A stretch of DNA of 64,000 bases from Neelides folsomi (lineage: Eukaryota; Arthropoda; Collembola; Neelipleona; Neelidae), in assembly GCA_034687125.1 (NCBI GenBank), contig JAQGBZ010000019.1, positions 248,001-312,000 on the forward strand, given 5' to 3'. The position numbers and the translations under genes were made by a program. The notes under the pieces are model-generated. The model did not search any database. It was not told the DNA's origin and saw only the letters and a list, made by a program, of their open reading frames with translations. This document shows, one piece after another, positions 37,201-50,162 of the stretch (positions within the stretch are counted from its first letter, which is position 1; each line of letters begins with the position of its first letter).

Positions 37201-40200
37201 AGTTAGCATAGCATAAAAAGGATAAATGACATATGACATCACTTATGTTATACTTTATGCTTTGTCTTATGTCAAAATTTAATCTCTCTAAAATAAGCAC
37301 TAATATTAACAGATATTGAATTTAATTACTTACTGTGAGAACCACTACGAGGAAAATAGATGCAGCGATGAAGAAATTTGATAGGGGAATTTCAAGATGA
37401 GCATAGTAGAATGATGAAATCCAAATTCGACCACCATTCTTTGCATGTGTAAACCGCAACTATCATTAAATAATTTGATTTAAAAGTTAAAAAGTGATTA
37501 TAGGTGATTACCAAGTAATATTAATAGTCTATTATAAAAAATAGTTATAATTATCAAAGTAATGTTCGGAATAAGTTATTACATATAAATGAATGTGATA
37601 GGGCGAGCCATAATTTACCCAAAATTTTCAATATACCATAAATATGATAATGCTTAAATGTGCACCCAAAATAATCAAATCAAATTACTATAGCTATATT
37701 ATTAGTTAACATACCTATAGAGCAAGTCAGATTTCTGTGTTGACCTTTTTTTCTAAAATGACTTCAAGTTATTACTACTAAAATTACATATCAATTCAAT
37801 GAAAAAAAACTTACATGTTATTTGCCTTTATTACCTTGTTTTCTGTTTTCTCAAATTTAATAAACATTATTTTGCCATATCTAATTTAATAGATTTCTTG
37901 TAATCATGTTTTCATAAGATATTTATATCTTATCTGCGAGGAAAGATGGTAATTTTAAAAAAGGTCAACACAGAAATCTGACTTTGCCAGTACTTATTAG
38001 AAAATAGGTAACGTAAAAATATGTAGTGAAAATTTATCATAATCATGAAATCATGATACATATTAGGCATGAAAAATAATTTGATAAATTACCCATATAT
38101 GACTGAAATTGAAATTGACGAGTTATTAGTAAACCCAGTCCATTAAAAGGTCACACACGAGTTCAAATGATATTTTTTAAAACAATTTTTATCTTAGGTG
38201 TCCACAACTAATATTTATTAGTGACAATACTGATATCATATATATCTGAAATGAATTAGAAAATTCTAGACATGTTAAGTTGATTAATTAAATTCTAGTG
38301 ACAATTAGAGAAAAAAAATTGCCTAATAAAACATCATACACAATTAATTAATTAAAGCAAATCAAAGTTAATCAAGTTTTATAACAGGTAATTGTGTTCT
38401 AATATGTTGTATGTGATCCCCTGGCCTCAAGCAATGCTCCAACTCGGGCTTCGCAAGAAGCGTTCAGCGTCTGAAGACGCTCGAGCGAAATGTCGTTCCA
38501 AGCGGCTTGAATGGCGTCTTGGAGAGCTGTGGTAGAGTGAAACTGTTGACCATTACCGCAAACTTAATTGGCGAGGTATCCCCACAAGTTTTCAATTAAA
38601 TTCATATCCGGGGAATACCTCGGACAATCCATTAAACGCTCACCGGCATGTGTTGATTTAGATCGGTGAGGGGGTGCATTATCCTGCATTAGGATCCAGT
38701 TGTCTCCTCCTATTTCATGTGCCCGATCCATATTTGTTGAAATGAAGTCTAGATCAGTCTTCCCGTTGTAACCGAATCGAATGCCAGCCCATACCATGAC
38801 AGTTCCGCCTCCTCTGCATCTTTTTGTAAATGTTCTTGGATTTTTTCTAGAGTCGGCCCAATATCCTTTATAGCAATCCGGCTCATCAAAATTGAACCGC
38901 TTTTCATCAGTAAATATCACTCGTCGCCATCGGAGTCCCCATCTAAGTTTATCTCTTGCCCAATTCAATCGTTCAATCCTGTGAACCTCCTTCAAGCTTG
39001 GCCTTCTTTTCATCATTTTTCGTCTGATGTGGGGGGACGATTTAATCACATTCAGGATTGTTTGACGACAGTATCCAAGTCTGAGTAAGCTTTCATGTTT
39101 GCCAAAGACTGGGTAGAGTTGCTCGCAGCGTTTAAAATTCTGCGCTTTTCCCTTGGTGAGACAAGTTTGGGCCGTCCGGTTGGTTTCCTTTGGCCGTAAT
39201 TCTCTCCCATCCTGAGAAAACTGTATAAGGATGATCTTGAAATGCGTAACCTCCGGGCAATGTCGGTTTTGGTGACTCCACGATTGAGTAACTGGGCGAT
39301 TTGAGCCCGCTGGGCAACAGTCAAAACTTTCCCTCGAGTCATAACCTAGTTTAACATTTTAACTGTATGTTAACAACGGAAGTAAATTTATTTTATAAAC
39401 AAAATATACAAGTAATCGAATATTAATTAAATAATAATAACACATTATTTACCTGGTCAAATGGCTAATTAATTGAAGAGTGAAAGGCGGTGAAAGGAGA
39501 TGTGTGATTTTAATTGGACAAAATCAAGTTCCAAAAAATTGAAATTTTTAATTAACTTTTTCCCCAACACAATCTTTCTTGAAATGATTTGTGATATTGT
39601 TTTACTTGATAACAAAGCATATTTAAGCGGGGTACCATTTAAATATTTAGCCGCCTCGAAAAAATATCTTTAGTTTGCCATTTGTGTGATCTTTTAATGG
39701 ACTGGGTTTAGTGAGTTAGTAAGACAACAGTTAAAATTTTTACAAAAATGAACCATTTTTCAATTTATATGCAATTTATTAGCCACTTTAAAACGCTATC
39801 TAAAATAATTTACAATGTCGTCTTGGTTATTAATAAAATTTTCGCCAAGTAAAAGTTATTTATCCCTTTTATATGGAACGGTCCTAATGTTGTGGACAAG
39901 CAGGAATCTTTCCAATTTATGGACTGGTCCAACGTTTGGACCAGTGAATTTCCTTGTTCATTTTCCTTTTCTTCAAACATCTTTACTGTTTACAATTGTC
40001 ATTCAAATTGCTGGTGGACTTAAGATTAACTCTTGGTAAGTAAATAATCACATTCTAATAATATTGAATATTTAATTTTAACAATTTTTGGCATTTATTA
40101 AAATTATAGAGAAATGTCTAAGAGGAAAAGAGGCGAGTCTGACTTTTCAGACTCTTCTTTCTCTGAGGATTCGAGAAGTGAAAGCGATGTTGAGATTTCA

Positions 40201-43200
40201 GAAAATGTGGAAAATGACCAACCTCAAATTGACAGCGAATTCATTAATGGTATAACTACATTAAACTTTAAAACATAAAATTATTAAAGCTTAAAATTGA
40301 TGATTGTTTAAAAATATTGGCTGAGTTATCGTTTTCTGGCTGGGATTTCCGGCAAATTCCGGTAGTTGCCGGATTGGAAGATATAAATTACGGTAGTTAC
40401 CGGGTGCCGTCACGGTAACTACCGTCAAACATTTAGGCAAATGCCGTCACGGTAACTGCCGCAACGGCACTAGGTAGTTACCTTAATGGCAACTACCACG
40501 ATTTGATTTATTTCATTTATATTAGGTTAGGTTAGGTTAGGTTAGGTAAAAAGAACTAAAGTCGTAATTCCTATCAATACTAACCTAGCCTATCCTAAAT
40601 TAATCATAAACAAATAAAATTGAATGACTTTAATACTGAAGACAGATGCCGTCACGGCAACTACCTAAATTTCCCGGAAATCCCAGCCAGAAAACGATAA
40701 CTCAGCCTTTTGGCCGAACCATGGATTTGGATGAAAACAAAGGAGCATTCACCAATTCCCTTCAATGAACCATTTGACGACTTTTCATCTGGTTGGAATA
40801 TACCAGAGGAGGATTTTGGCAGTGAGATCAAATGTTTCAATGCTCTTTTCACCGAAGAAATTAAGGATCTCAATGTCATCCAAACAAATCTCAAAGCGGA
40901 GCAAGACATTGTTCGACAAATCGGGTAGCTGAAGGATACAAAAAGAATGAAATCATGGACTTTTTTAACTCGCAATGAATTGATGAAATTCTTGACTGTT
41001 CAAATATTGATGGGAATTGACTGAAAGCCTAATGTGTTCTATTATTGGTGCAGGAATCCTCTTGTCGGAGGAAGCATCATTTCAAAAATCTTGACATCAG
41101 ATCGCTATTTTGAAATATTGAAAGACTACAAAATCCACTATATATGGGAAATGGCAATGAAACAATTCACAAGAGTCCACATGATAAATTAGCAATTGAT
41201 GAATCTCTGATGCTCTTCAAAGGCCGACTCATAATTAAACAATTTATTCCAACAAAAAGATCTTGTTTTGGAGTGAAAATATTTTGCATTCGGGATGAAA
41301 CTACAAGATTCCTTCTAAATTCAAAAATATACCAAGGCAAGGGGCAAACTTTTGATGATCCTATTTTAATGTTTGGGTATGGTGGACCTCTCGTTCTTGA
41401 CTTGATGAAAGCCTTATTTGAATCAAACCACCAATTATTCCTTGATAACTGGTTTACTTCTCCGACTTTGGCCCACCATTTATTGCAACAAAGGACGTAC
41501 AAATATGCGGAACAGTACGGAAAAATCGGAAATTTCTTCCAATGTTTGACAACCTGCGAAAAGGTCAAGTTGAGGCGTGGGTTTGCAAAGGAGTACAAGT
41601 TGAGTTGGAAGGATAGGCGAAATGTCCACATGATATCTACATGCCATCATCATGAAATGATTAAAGTAAGCGATACACTTTACAAGCCTTTGACCGTCAT
41701 GGACTACAACGACAATGTACGCTAAATCGACCTTGCTGACATGCAGATTAGCCCTTACAATATAAAAAGGAAATCTCTCAGATGGTACGTGAAGACGTTT
41801 TTTCACCTTATTGATCTTACATTGTTCAACGCATTCTGCTCTGAACTCTGAAAGAAAATTCTGAAGACGAATTCACCAAACTTGTCATTCTTGGATTTTC
41901 GAATGAAATTAATTGAGCAAATTCTCGCTTCCGTTGATGTGAATCCAGCTTATCCCAATCAAAATTCTCATCGAATCAAATCCTCGCCGAAGATGCAAGG
42001 TCTGTTCAATTTGGAAGAAAGTCAAAAGATAAATATTTCACTGCAAGACTTGTAACGTCTCTTTGTGTCCAACAGCTTATTTTGAGGATTATCACACAAA
42101 ACTAACGTTAAAATAATTTAACTACTAATGATTTTTAATTCATGTTTATTATTCATTTGATATATTTATGATCTTATCTAATTTTAGAAATCTGGATTTC
42201 TCTTTATGTATGATTAGTTGGTTTTTTTCTTAATTTTTAGTAAAAAAACATGAAAAATGAAGGTGAAGGAGTCATTTTTTGCATTTTTAACGCAAGGTCA
42301 AGCCCCTAAAGGGGCGAGACCGAATGTAGCCTATGACCCAATCTATTCGATCCTGCTTCATTTTCACGCCTAAATTGACCATTGGTCCCTCACAGGAGTA
42401 AACAACATTTGGGGCCAACTGCAGCATATTACATAATGGCCCCATCAAATGCTCATTTTCCTATTCTTTTCAAATTGTTACTTTTATTTACAGTTGACTT
42501 TTAACCATTATTAAATAATTAAAATAAATTAACTTGTTCATAATAATAATAAATTGTTATTTCCTATCTTAAAAATCCTTCTCAGAATTATGAAATTCTT
42601 TCATTTACTGCCTACCAGAATTTGGAAATCATCAGAAAAATAAATACCATAGTTTTGATTAGAAATTTCATTCCCATAAATATAAAAGATTTTATGCGAT
42701 TTTCTGCCAGGTCAAAAGGTTATTTATAGTGTTAAAGATTAATCCACTTTCTTTATGAAACTATGGAGATTATGTTAAAACAAATAGTCATTTAATAAAT
42801 AAATACGGGGCTTTATGCAATTATAGTACTTATGAGTATAATATACCAATATACATACATAGATAATTCATATTTATTACATATAACGTAAATAAGTAAT
42901 TTGTAAAATGATTTACAATCATTGTAATGGCCGTTGAGAGTACTCCAATGTCTGAAGAGGCGAGGGCAAAGAGATAGGAGTAAACAACGCCTTTGAGACT
43001 CGGACGAGTCAGAACGATGAGATTCAAGACATTCCCCAACATCCCGATCCCAACCACCGTCCAACCCAGAACCTAAAATGATCAAAAACTTCAAATCCAC
43101 CCGATTAAGGGAATTATCCCTTTCCTCTCGTCTTTTCAACTCCTAAGATCAAAAAAGACAAGCTTCGATTTTCCAATCATTAACTAAACGCTTTTTAACT

Positions 43201-44403
43201 TTCTTCGCCAATTTGTTATAAAAAGGTTATCGAATATCAATACTCTGCTAATAATAATAAAGTATGGCTTAAGTCCAAGTTAATATAGTGAAATTATTAT
43301 TTATCTATATTGTATTTTATACATATCAAGTCATAGTATATTTTCATGTCCTTCAAGTTTACATTATGAGAATGGTGATAGAAATTGTGCTGGTTTTTTG
43401 GAAACTTCTCACGTCCTCACTTTGAGTGTGTGTATTTTGCTCCGAAAGTTCGAACGCCGTTGATCCTTAAACGCCCTTCTGAACTGGAGATGAAAGTGAA
43501 AAGCGTATTTTCCTATTTCCTCGCTTCCTCAAAGGGATTCCCTTGGTTTGAATTAACCGAATAATGGAATGGAGGGACTGAAGGATCTCACTATAAAAAT
43601 GGTCCGCACGCTCCATCGATCCAATTTAATTCCAAAGTGCACCCACGACATTCACTCCGACCAACTCAATTGACTTTACATTTTAACTCAATTTCGCGTT
43701 CATCTATCCTTTTTCATATATAGGAATTATCACCCTATCTTGCCAAAGCTAATTAGATTAAATTTAATTAATACATACTAACCATACGTAATTAAATTTC
43801 TTCGATTGTTAGGTTAATTACAATTAAATTATATTCAATGCGTAACAAAGTTGATTAAAATTTTCCAGAAGGGAGCAATTATCCTAAAAGCCGCTCCAAA
43901 GAAATTCCCATTAAAAATGTTGATAAAGACTTAATAAATTTAATGGAAAAACTTGTGTTTGGTATTGAGAAAGTATTATTAAACAAATAAAAATATCAAC
44001 TGTATTTTTCATTATCTACAAGATAAAAATGCTCTGATGAAAAATTGATAAACTTTCATTTTTTATATCTTACCTATACATTCTTATATTAATTTAATAG
44101 TAACCTAATAAATTATATTTACATCGTTCTTATAAACTATAAGTAAAAGCCGAAGCTCATCCATCTCAAAGATACATTAAGTAATTAATTAACTTAATGT
44201 ATCTTTACAAAACACTTCAGTGTCCCCCAAAATAATGTTTTTCTACAATTAAAAAAAGTGTAATTGATTACCACATAGGCTATCCATTCCATGGTGGCAA
44301 TTGCTAACATGGAAATTTTTTCGTCATCGGCTGTAGCATTCGAAATGTTGTTGGGCGGGCAAATGTTGACAGTGCTCGACTCATCGCTCCCGTTTTCATT
44401 CAT
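34260..44403 (-). CDS. Class A peptide-receptor-like GPCR
   Basis: Seven-transmembrane receptor of 369 residues in the plasma membrane, probably for a neuropeptide. Exons 44403-44272, 43072-42917, 37459-37334, 35094-34688 and 34548-34260 all join in frame. The N-terminus has N-glycosylation sequons (NNISNATAD). TM1 carries GMLGNVLNLIVLTRPSLKG. TM2 carries SYLFALASSDIGVL. TM3 is FFIAASIFLVVVLT followed by VDRFVSVCLP in place of DRY. TM5 is LIRFVPAGILAILNCLIIIQ. TM6 follows KDEKRMVQLLLS and has the TP motif. TM7 ends LELCNFSFNFYIYFLC as an NPxxY variant. The pattern GNxLNLIVLTRP fits the nematode FMRFamide/DMSR-type receptors. The acceptor CTTTCAG lies 16 bases before the ATG, as for spliced-leader addition. 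The gene spans 10 kb because of transposon-filled introns. Confidence 0.85.
35265..36416 (-). CDS. Seven-helix chemoreceptor-like gene nested in the GPCR intron
   Basis: Exon A 36416-36290 (MHVNADRLVWPTIPFYLHVP and onward), exon B 36218-35924 and exon C ending at 35265. The A-B junction, over a 71-nt intron with donor TTTG|GTATGT and acceptor TTTTTCAG, keeps frame. Exon B has hydrophobic segments and ends VILTYTERILSMLR. Exon C has MDDTEKVELYKELKNVYINI followed by four hydrophobic stretches. The helix pattern and the charged loop before helix 5 resemble gustatory-receptor-like (GUR/LITE-1) proteins, but no diagnostic motif is seen. The B-C junction does not work: exon B ends in phase 2, and the open frame of exon C has a TAA beside the only good acceptor. 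Either an exon is missing or the gene has a frameshift. Confidence 0.45.
37720..37990. mobile_element. MITE with Tc1/mariner-type inverted termini
   Basis: A 271-bp element between TA dinucleotides (37718-37719 and 37991-37992). The inverted ends share AGTCAGATTTCTGTGTTGAC followed by CTTTTTT. The interior is AT-rich and non-coding. It sits in the second large intron of the GPCR gene. Confidence 0.8.
38132..39708. mobile_element. Tc3-like DNA transposon relic
   Basis: Flanked by TA (38130-38131 and 39709-39710). The inverted termini share AACCCAGTCCATTAAAAG and continue with one mismatch as RTCACACA. A broken transposase gene on the minus strand lies inside. Inserted in the GPCR intron between TM2 and TM3 exons. 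Confidence 0.85.
38399..39342 (-). pseudogene. Tc1/Tc3-family transposase, inactivated
   Basis: The N-terminal HTH region reads MTRGKVLTVAQRAQIAQLLN and onward (39342-39090). The catalytic part has VIFTDEKRFNFDEPDCYKGY (first Asp), GGGTVMVWAGI, WILMQDNAPPHRSKS (second Asp) and DMNLIENLWGYL (Glu), the DDE triad of this superfamily. Damage seen: a frameshift near 39085, where the frame shifts into LRLGYCRQTILNVIKSSP; an apparent internal deletion between STNMD and the WILMQDN block; and an in-frame TAA after WGYLAN, beyond which the family C-terminus continues to 38399. Nested on the same strand as the GPCR. Confidence 0.9.
39815..40038 (+). CDS. Membrane-protein exon inside the GPCR intron
   Basis: Starts MSSWLLIKFSPSKSYLSLLY and has two hydrophobic segments (LSLLYGTVLMLW and FLQTSLLFTIVIQIAGG). 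It ends at a strong donor CTTG|GTAAGTAA. A possible spliced-leader acceptor ATTTATTAG lies about 30 bases upstream. If spliced to the next acceptor at 40109-40110, the split codon becomes TGA, giving a 74-residue protein ending GGLKINS. The true 3' exon may instead have been displaced by the adjacent piggyBac insertion. Function unknown. Confidence 0.5.
40114..42116 (+). pseudogene. piggyBac-like transposase, degraded
   Basis: Begins with an acidic N-terminus MSKRKRGESDFSDSSFSEDS typical of these transposases. It is interrupted by a MITE at 40319-40707, then resumes with FNEPFDDFSSGWNIPEEDFG. The DDE_Tnp_1_7 core (41147-41725) has LAIDESLMLFKGR, KRSCFGVKIFCI, LFLDNWFTSPTLAHHLL and TVMDYNDN, supplying the Asp residues of the DDD triad. 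A C-terminal Cys-rich tail (CKTCNVSLCPTAYFEDYHT) ends at 42116. Stop codons, frameshifts and a deletion before the first catalytic Asp show it is dead. It lies antisense within the GPCR intron. Confidence 0.9.
40319..40707. mobile_element. 389-bp MITE inserted in the piggyBac relic
   Basis: The ends are inverted copies starting GGCTGAGTTATCGTTTTCTG and staying identical for 34 bases, then similar for about 20 more. The interior has repeated CGGTAACTACCG-type motifs and five tandem TTAGG units (40522-40546). No coding frame. GC content is well above the neighbourhood. Confidence 0.88.
44168..44206. repeat. Perfect palindrome in GPCR intron 1
   Basis: AAAGATACATTAAGT and its exact reverse complement flank an 8-9 base AATTAATT centre. 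It lies about 65 bases downstream of exon 1 of the GPCR. Confidence 0.75.
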
Positions 44404-44678
44404 CAAATTGCCAGTCCTGAAAGTATTTCAAAATAATATTTCCTTTTCATTTTTCATCCATTTCCAAAAAAGTCCATTTCTCAATTTTTATCTCTCAATA
44501 TCAGTATATTACAAGTTTATCTTCAGCTAAAGATTACTTATATAAAGATTACAAGTTCGTTGGTGCGAGAAAAGAAAAAGAAACAAATGAAAAAAAGTAA
44601 AAAAAGAAAAAAAGTTTTAAAGGATTAAAAATGTAAACAGCCGTTCGTCTCTCATTGTTTATTTATCCATTGGTGCAA

Positions 44679-44905
44679 TTAGAAGAGAGAACCTTCAAAT
44701 GGAGCCAACGCACACGTTGCTCCAGTTCCACAGGGAAATGTATTAAACACAGCATCTTTCCGTGACGCAAATCTCAATTGACTCAAAAATGCAGAACTCG
44801 TTGAAACATTACACAAAAGATGTTTTTCACACAAATCGTTAAATAATTCTAAATAAAACTTTAAACCCTTTTGGGCAATCATGATGCATTTTACGCAAGT
44901 TTTTT
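44679..44905 (-). CDS. Terminal exon of a Cys-rich secreted-type protein
   Basis: Acceptor GCATTACAG at 44906, then an open frame TCVKCIMIAQKGLKFYLELF continuing to stop after FEGSLF. Cysteines occur as CVKC, DLCEKHLLC and PCGTGATC. The CxxC plus helical spacing recalls saposin-like domains, but the pattern is incomplete. Upstream exons were not identified. It ends about 260 bases before the acceptor of the GPCR start exon and has the same orientation, so a shared pre-mRNA is possible. Confidence 0.4.
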
Positions 44906-47900
44906 CTGTAATGCGAAATACTTTTTTATAGGCAGAATATCCATACTCTGGATTTTCAATCTTTGGCTAATTTCACTATATTAAATTCAGTGGTTTGGTT
45001 AATTAATTTTGATGGCTTTCCTTTGGTTATCCATTGAACTGACCGCAATGTAATTTTAAGGGAGAGGATTAAATCTCTTTTATGAATTTAACATTGAACT
45101 AATCGAATCATATTCCACCCAATGTGATTTATCTGAATCCAGTGTGAAAGGGAAAATTATAATGTATGTACTTACATAATATGTATAAATGTTTATAAGT
45201 ATATAGTATGGTAGAGTTTATACTGGACATTCATATACCATTTTACGATAGATCACCAAATATAAATAGAATTTAATTAAGTTTTCTGGATTCCAGGTCA
45301 ATTACTTTATCGTTATATTTATGTACTTGTGTTATTTCCACCTTTTAGAATTTAGATAATGGATATATCAAGTGTGCAATTAAATATTCCTTCTTGCTTT
45401 TCATTATATTTTGCTTAATTGCGATTCCATCTGAAATTACAAATTATCCCTCAGAAAATCAATATATCTTTATAAAGAGCTTAATTAAATAATCAAATAA
45501 TTTGGTTACAGAGTTATTCAATGATTGAATGATTTGCCACGAAACAATATGGTTATGGGAGTTAATTAATGGGGAAGATTTTGATAAGCATTTTAATTAA
45601 AGATTATAATCTTTATGAATTTCAAAGGAGAAATTCCGCGAAATTGGTGCGATCAAGTTTGAAAGCGGCCTGTGGATAATATTTATAGGGGTTGTTGAAT
45701 GGAATGGAGAGATTAGAGGAGGTTGTGCAAATATAGACAGGAGATTCCATTTATTCACCTCGCGGCTCCCAAATCAATTTATTCATTCGATCCTTCCAAT
45801 ATTCCTTCAACTCAATTTCGACATTTCCACCATTTCAAACCCACAGGGTTCAACCCAAACAATTCGAGCAAAATGAAATTCTTGCAGTTTTTACTTTCAT
45901 TTTTTATTCAATATCCACAATTCTTTCAATAAAGTAGACATATTGAAAACCAAGAGCTCTGGAAAATTGATATAATTAAAATATACAAGTAGGTAACATA
46001 TCTACATTCAACATTACAACATGTTGAAAATATTATTATTGATAATTTATTATGCATAGTACATATAAGTACAGATATATGCATGGACTACATACTAACA
46101 TTAACATAATTAACATTTGAGATTTGTAGTTTAAATGAATATAAAATAATATCTATGTATACAAATAGAGATTTATTTGTATTTATACATTAAAATGAAA
46201 CATGCTTTTTATTCCTTTCATACATTGCATATGAATTTCAATGTTCAAATAATTACTTAAGGGCAAACGCAGGATCGGAACTTGAGTGTTTAATCATGCA
46301 AACATAAAGATCGACCATAACAATCCATGTAATAAATAGACAAAGATGAGAGAAATGTTCAACTTTTGCATGCAAATAACAGTTTATTTCATCTCATATG
46401 TTAATTCTCACCGCTTCAACTAATTGCCAGATGGGATGAATTGGAATGGTAAGAAATTTTGAATTTAATTTTATCCCATTTGTTTCGGAATTCCTCAACC
46501 GAAATTCTCTTGTCTTCCGCACCTTTAATTGATTGGGGCATCAGACGGGTTTCCTCAGGGTTTTTGACACGAGAATGTCATTAATCTAATGAGCACAAAA
46601 GGAAATCCCATTTGGAGATTTACAAATTGAATCTCCCTTTCAATTTATATGCAAACTCCTTTCTCGGGCATTTCTTTACGAGGTATTTAAAACATGAATC
46701 AACTGCTGTTGCAACCAGACATCTCTATAAATTCAATTTTGGATTGAAGGTAATGCAATTCTTATATTTAAAATTCTAAATAGGCACTTTAGAAATGAAA
46801 AACACCAAGAAATAAATAAAATAGTAAAGGTTGGATTTGAAAAGATTTATCTAAGATTTAATTTTGAATTAAAAAGATATAAATCCACATGAGCTTTCTC
46901 TTCGTTGATAAAAAGCAAGGCAAAAAATTGTTGATTTTAATTTCAATTATTTTTCCTGTGTGAAAATGGTGGTTTTGTGTTGCGTTTGAAGTTTATTTAT
47001 GATGTCGGTGGGATCGCCTTTGAACCTAACCTAAATGAAAAGCTCGATGGCAAAATCCGAAAGTTGGAAACAAAATACATTATAAATGTATAAATTCCTC
47101 ATTTAAAGATAACATAGAATTTCAAAGAATCCGATGAATTTCATGTAAGCTAAAACTGCCCATGAGTCTCTTTTTATCTTTTCTCGTCTTCACTCTCGAA
47201 ACTGAACTATTTTGGAAAAATAAACTCTTTTTGCAAAAAAAAGAATTTCATATTACATACTAGGTATTTGGAAAACGTTAAACTATCAAATTTTCTGTTT
47301 TACAGATTTATTGCATTTAATATTTCAATTTCTCTCCATTTTTCATTAAATTCAAGAGGAAAGTTTCTGTTAATTAAATTTATGCAATCTATTCATAAAC
47401 TTTTTTTTATTAAAGTACATAGATCATTTGCTGAGATATTTTTCAAAACGATACCTACATATGTGGAGTTGATTAATTACATCTGCAAACTTTTCCAAGT
47501 TAAACTTTAACAAAGCAGACCAATTTGGGGAAATTTTTCAATGGATACAAAAGAGCTTTTTATTAATTTTTATTGAAACAATTATTAAAAATTATGATTT
47601 TGAATTTCAATTGAATTTTTTTATATACTTAAAACATATTTTTTATGAAATTGAGCAAAGTTGAAACAATTATTATTAAATTTGTTGAAAAGATCGAGTT
47701 TGAAATTAGATTGAAAGTTATGTATTTAATTTCGATTCCTTGTTATACTTAATTGTAATATTTATCTAAAATGAAAGTTTATAATTAAAAAATTGTAGTA
47801 TTACCTAGTCAAATAGATTTTGCAAATATCTGTATCTGTATATTTCAAATATTTATTTGAAAATATTTTAATAAATAAAGGACTTTTCTCTTACAAGGCA

Positions 47901-50162
47901 TTTTTGTTTGAAGAATTTTCTTCTTAAATTGAATTTTAACATGAGATGCACTGATGCACGACAGCAAATCCAAATGAGCAAAAAATTTCGGTCCATTTAC
48001 GAAGAAATATTTCTTAATGGAAAATGTAAAAGATATTCGATTTGGATTTGGATTTGGATTAACATGTGAAAATAAGTGAGAGGGTCGTGAAAGAAAAATA
48101 AATAAATCTTGTTTTCATAAAAAACAATCACTTTGTGAAAGTATCAATTTTTTATTTTTAAAATGCGAGATGTTATTATTTTATCAATGTATTTCTGATA
48201 AATAATATAGGACACATGTATACATACCTACCTAAATTATATAAAACTTAAGAAGTTTCTAGAAAAAATAAGTATTAAGTTCTGCCGAGCAGAAAATGGA
48301 TTTGGGGCCCAAGCCCAAATACGTAAAAATATACGTTTTCGCATAACCATTAAGAACCCTAAAAAAAATATCGAAAGACGTTATTATTTACAAAATTTCT
48401 GAACCATTTGACGTTATCAAATGAAAGATATTGTGAAAAAAATTATCAAAGTATTCACATGATTAATGGAATAAAAATGGAAGTCAATGAAAGTTCAATC
48501 CAACATTTTAATATTACATTTAGTTACACGGGAAATCCCTTTATGTTTTTAAAGAAAAAAAATTGGAATTTTCCTTGTCAAACCAACACTTTTGAGATTC
48601 CTTTCAATTATTTGACAAATTGACAAATTATGCATGAAAATCCTTGGCCTGCCACACCTCTTTTTACAACATTTTTTTCGATGAAATGCATTATGCATTT
48701 TTTTTATTAGTTTAACACCTTTTTATACAACACTTAGATTCCATGCACTTAAACTACAATAGGAATTCTTCACCATTATGAGAAATTCCTCACACTTTAA
48801 GAGTTTTCCTGGAACGCAATACTTTTTTATTCGGATTTTTATTTAGAGATTGGACAATCAAATTTTCATGTTGAAAAAACCGTGCAATTTATTTACTTGA
48901 ACGGAATCCATTACAGTGAAATATGAAACGGTTCGTGTTATATTTAGTAATATTACAAAGAGGAAATGAAAATAATAATAAAATGGCGGGTATATCCAAA
49001 AAACTTATTTAAATAGTGCTTTGACACTTTAATACGAAAAGGAAGTTTAATAGGAAATGAGTTGAATTTCCTATCCATTTGACACATTGATTTGATGGAT
49101 GTCTCATTCTCCCCTCGATGACGTAAAATGTAATTAAACGAGTTTCAAATGAATTGTAGAAAATATATTATTAATTTAATTTCAACTTGATTGATGAGGT
49201 AGGGCAAAAATATATAAAAAAACTCGGAATTTTTAACCCCGCTGATTTATTAATCAGATTCTACGTGTCATTTCTCTTTCTATTTGTCAACATTCTCAGA
49301 GTTTTACCTATTATTATTTAATGCAAAGCTGGCTAAAATGTAGGAGGAGTCTGATTATATGCAATATGTATTAATAATATAATGCTTTTTATATCTCAAC
49401 AGACAGCCATTGAGAACATTGCGGATAAAAGTGTAAATATTGCATAAGATTTTCAGCGAATATGTCAACCTGAGCTGTTGAAGGAGCTTGGAAGCTGCCA
49501 TGTTTTAACAAAGGAATTTTTCAAAGATAACATTATTTCTTGAAAATATTGATCGGGCATATCTTCCCTTATAAGATAAGAAAACAATTTTAGTATCTCG
49601 CACAATTATCTTTTCAAAAGAAGAGGCATCTTTATACATACTATCGAGTATCGAATTCCATGATTATTATGAACAATTGGCTAGATCAAGAAATACCATG
49701 TAGAATATATAAAAACGATACAAATATGATGTCGAAAATTAATAAAAACGATAAAAACCAATAATATGGTATAAGAATTTGGATAGTTAATTCTTGTAAA
49801 GATTCGTATTGTTATCGAGAATTTTATATTAAATTTCAATATCTGGATTTACTGAATAAATAATCAAGTTTTGAACAATTGACCAAATCTCATTCTAATA
49901 TTAAATGCCAAAGGCGTATTGTATTCGTGTATTAAAATGTTTTAATCTGAATATTTAAATCATATTTTATGAAACTTGGATGGAATTTTCATTAAAATTG
50001 TGTCTTGTATATCGCTAGTGAAAAATGAGAGGAAATGACTAAAATTGCTTAGAAATGCAGTCCACTTTCCCTCACCACCACCAATATCAACTTTCATGGT
50101 AAAAAATTGAGTTTGTGTGCTATGTGAAGTTGAGGGAAAGCAGAATTGTTGAAAAATCTTCA

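Noticed and set aside
40522-40547. TTAGG array as an internal telomere or as evidence for an arthropod
   Set aside because: Only five units, confined within a MITE; the collagen gene points to a nematode.
41167-41806. Minus-strand open frames of 154 and 108 codons
   Set aside because: Antisense shadows of the piggyBac core, which has the catalytic motifs in the plus frame.
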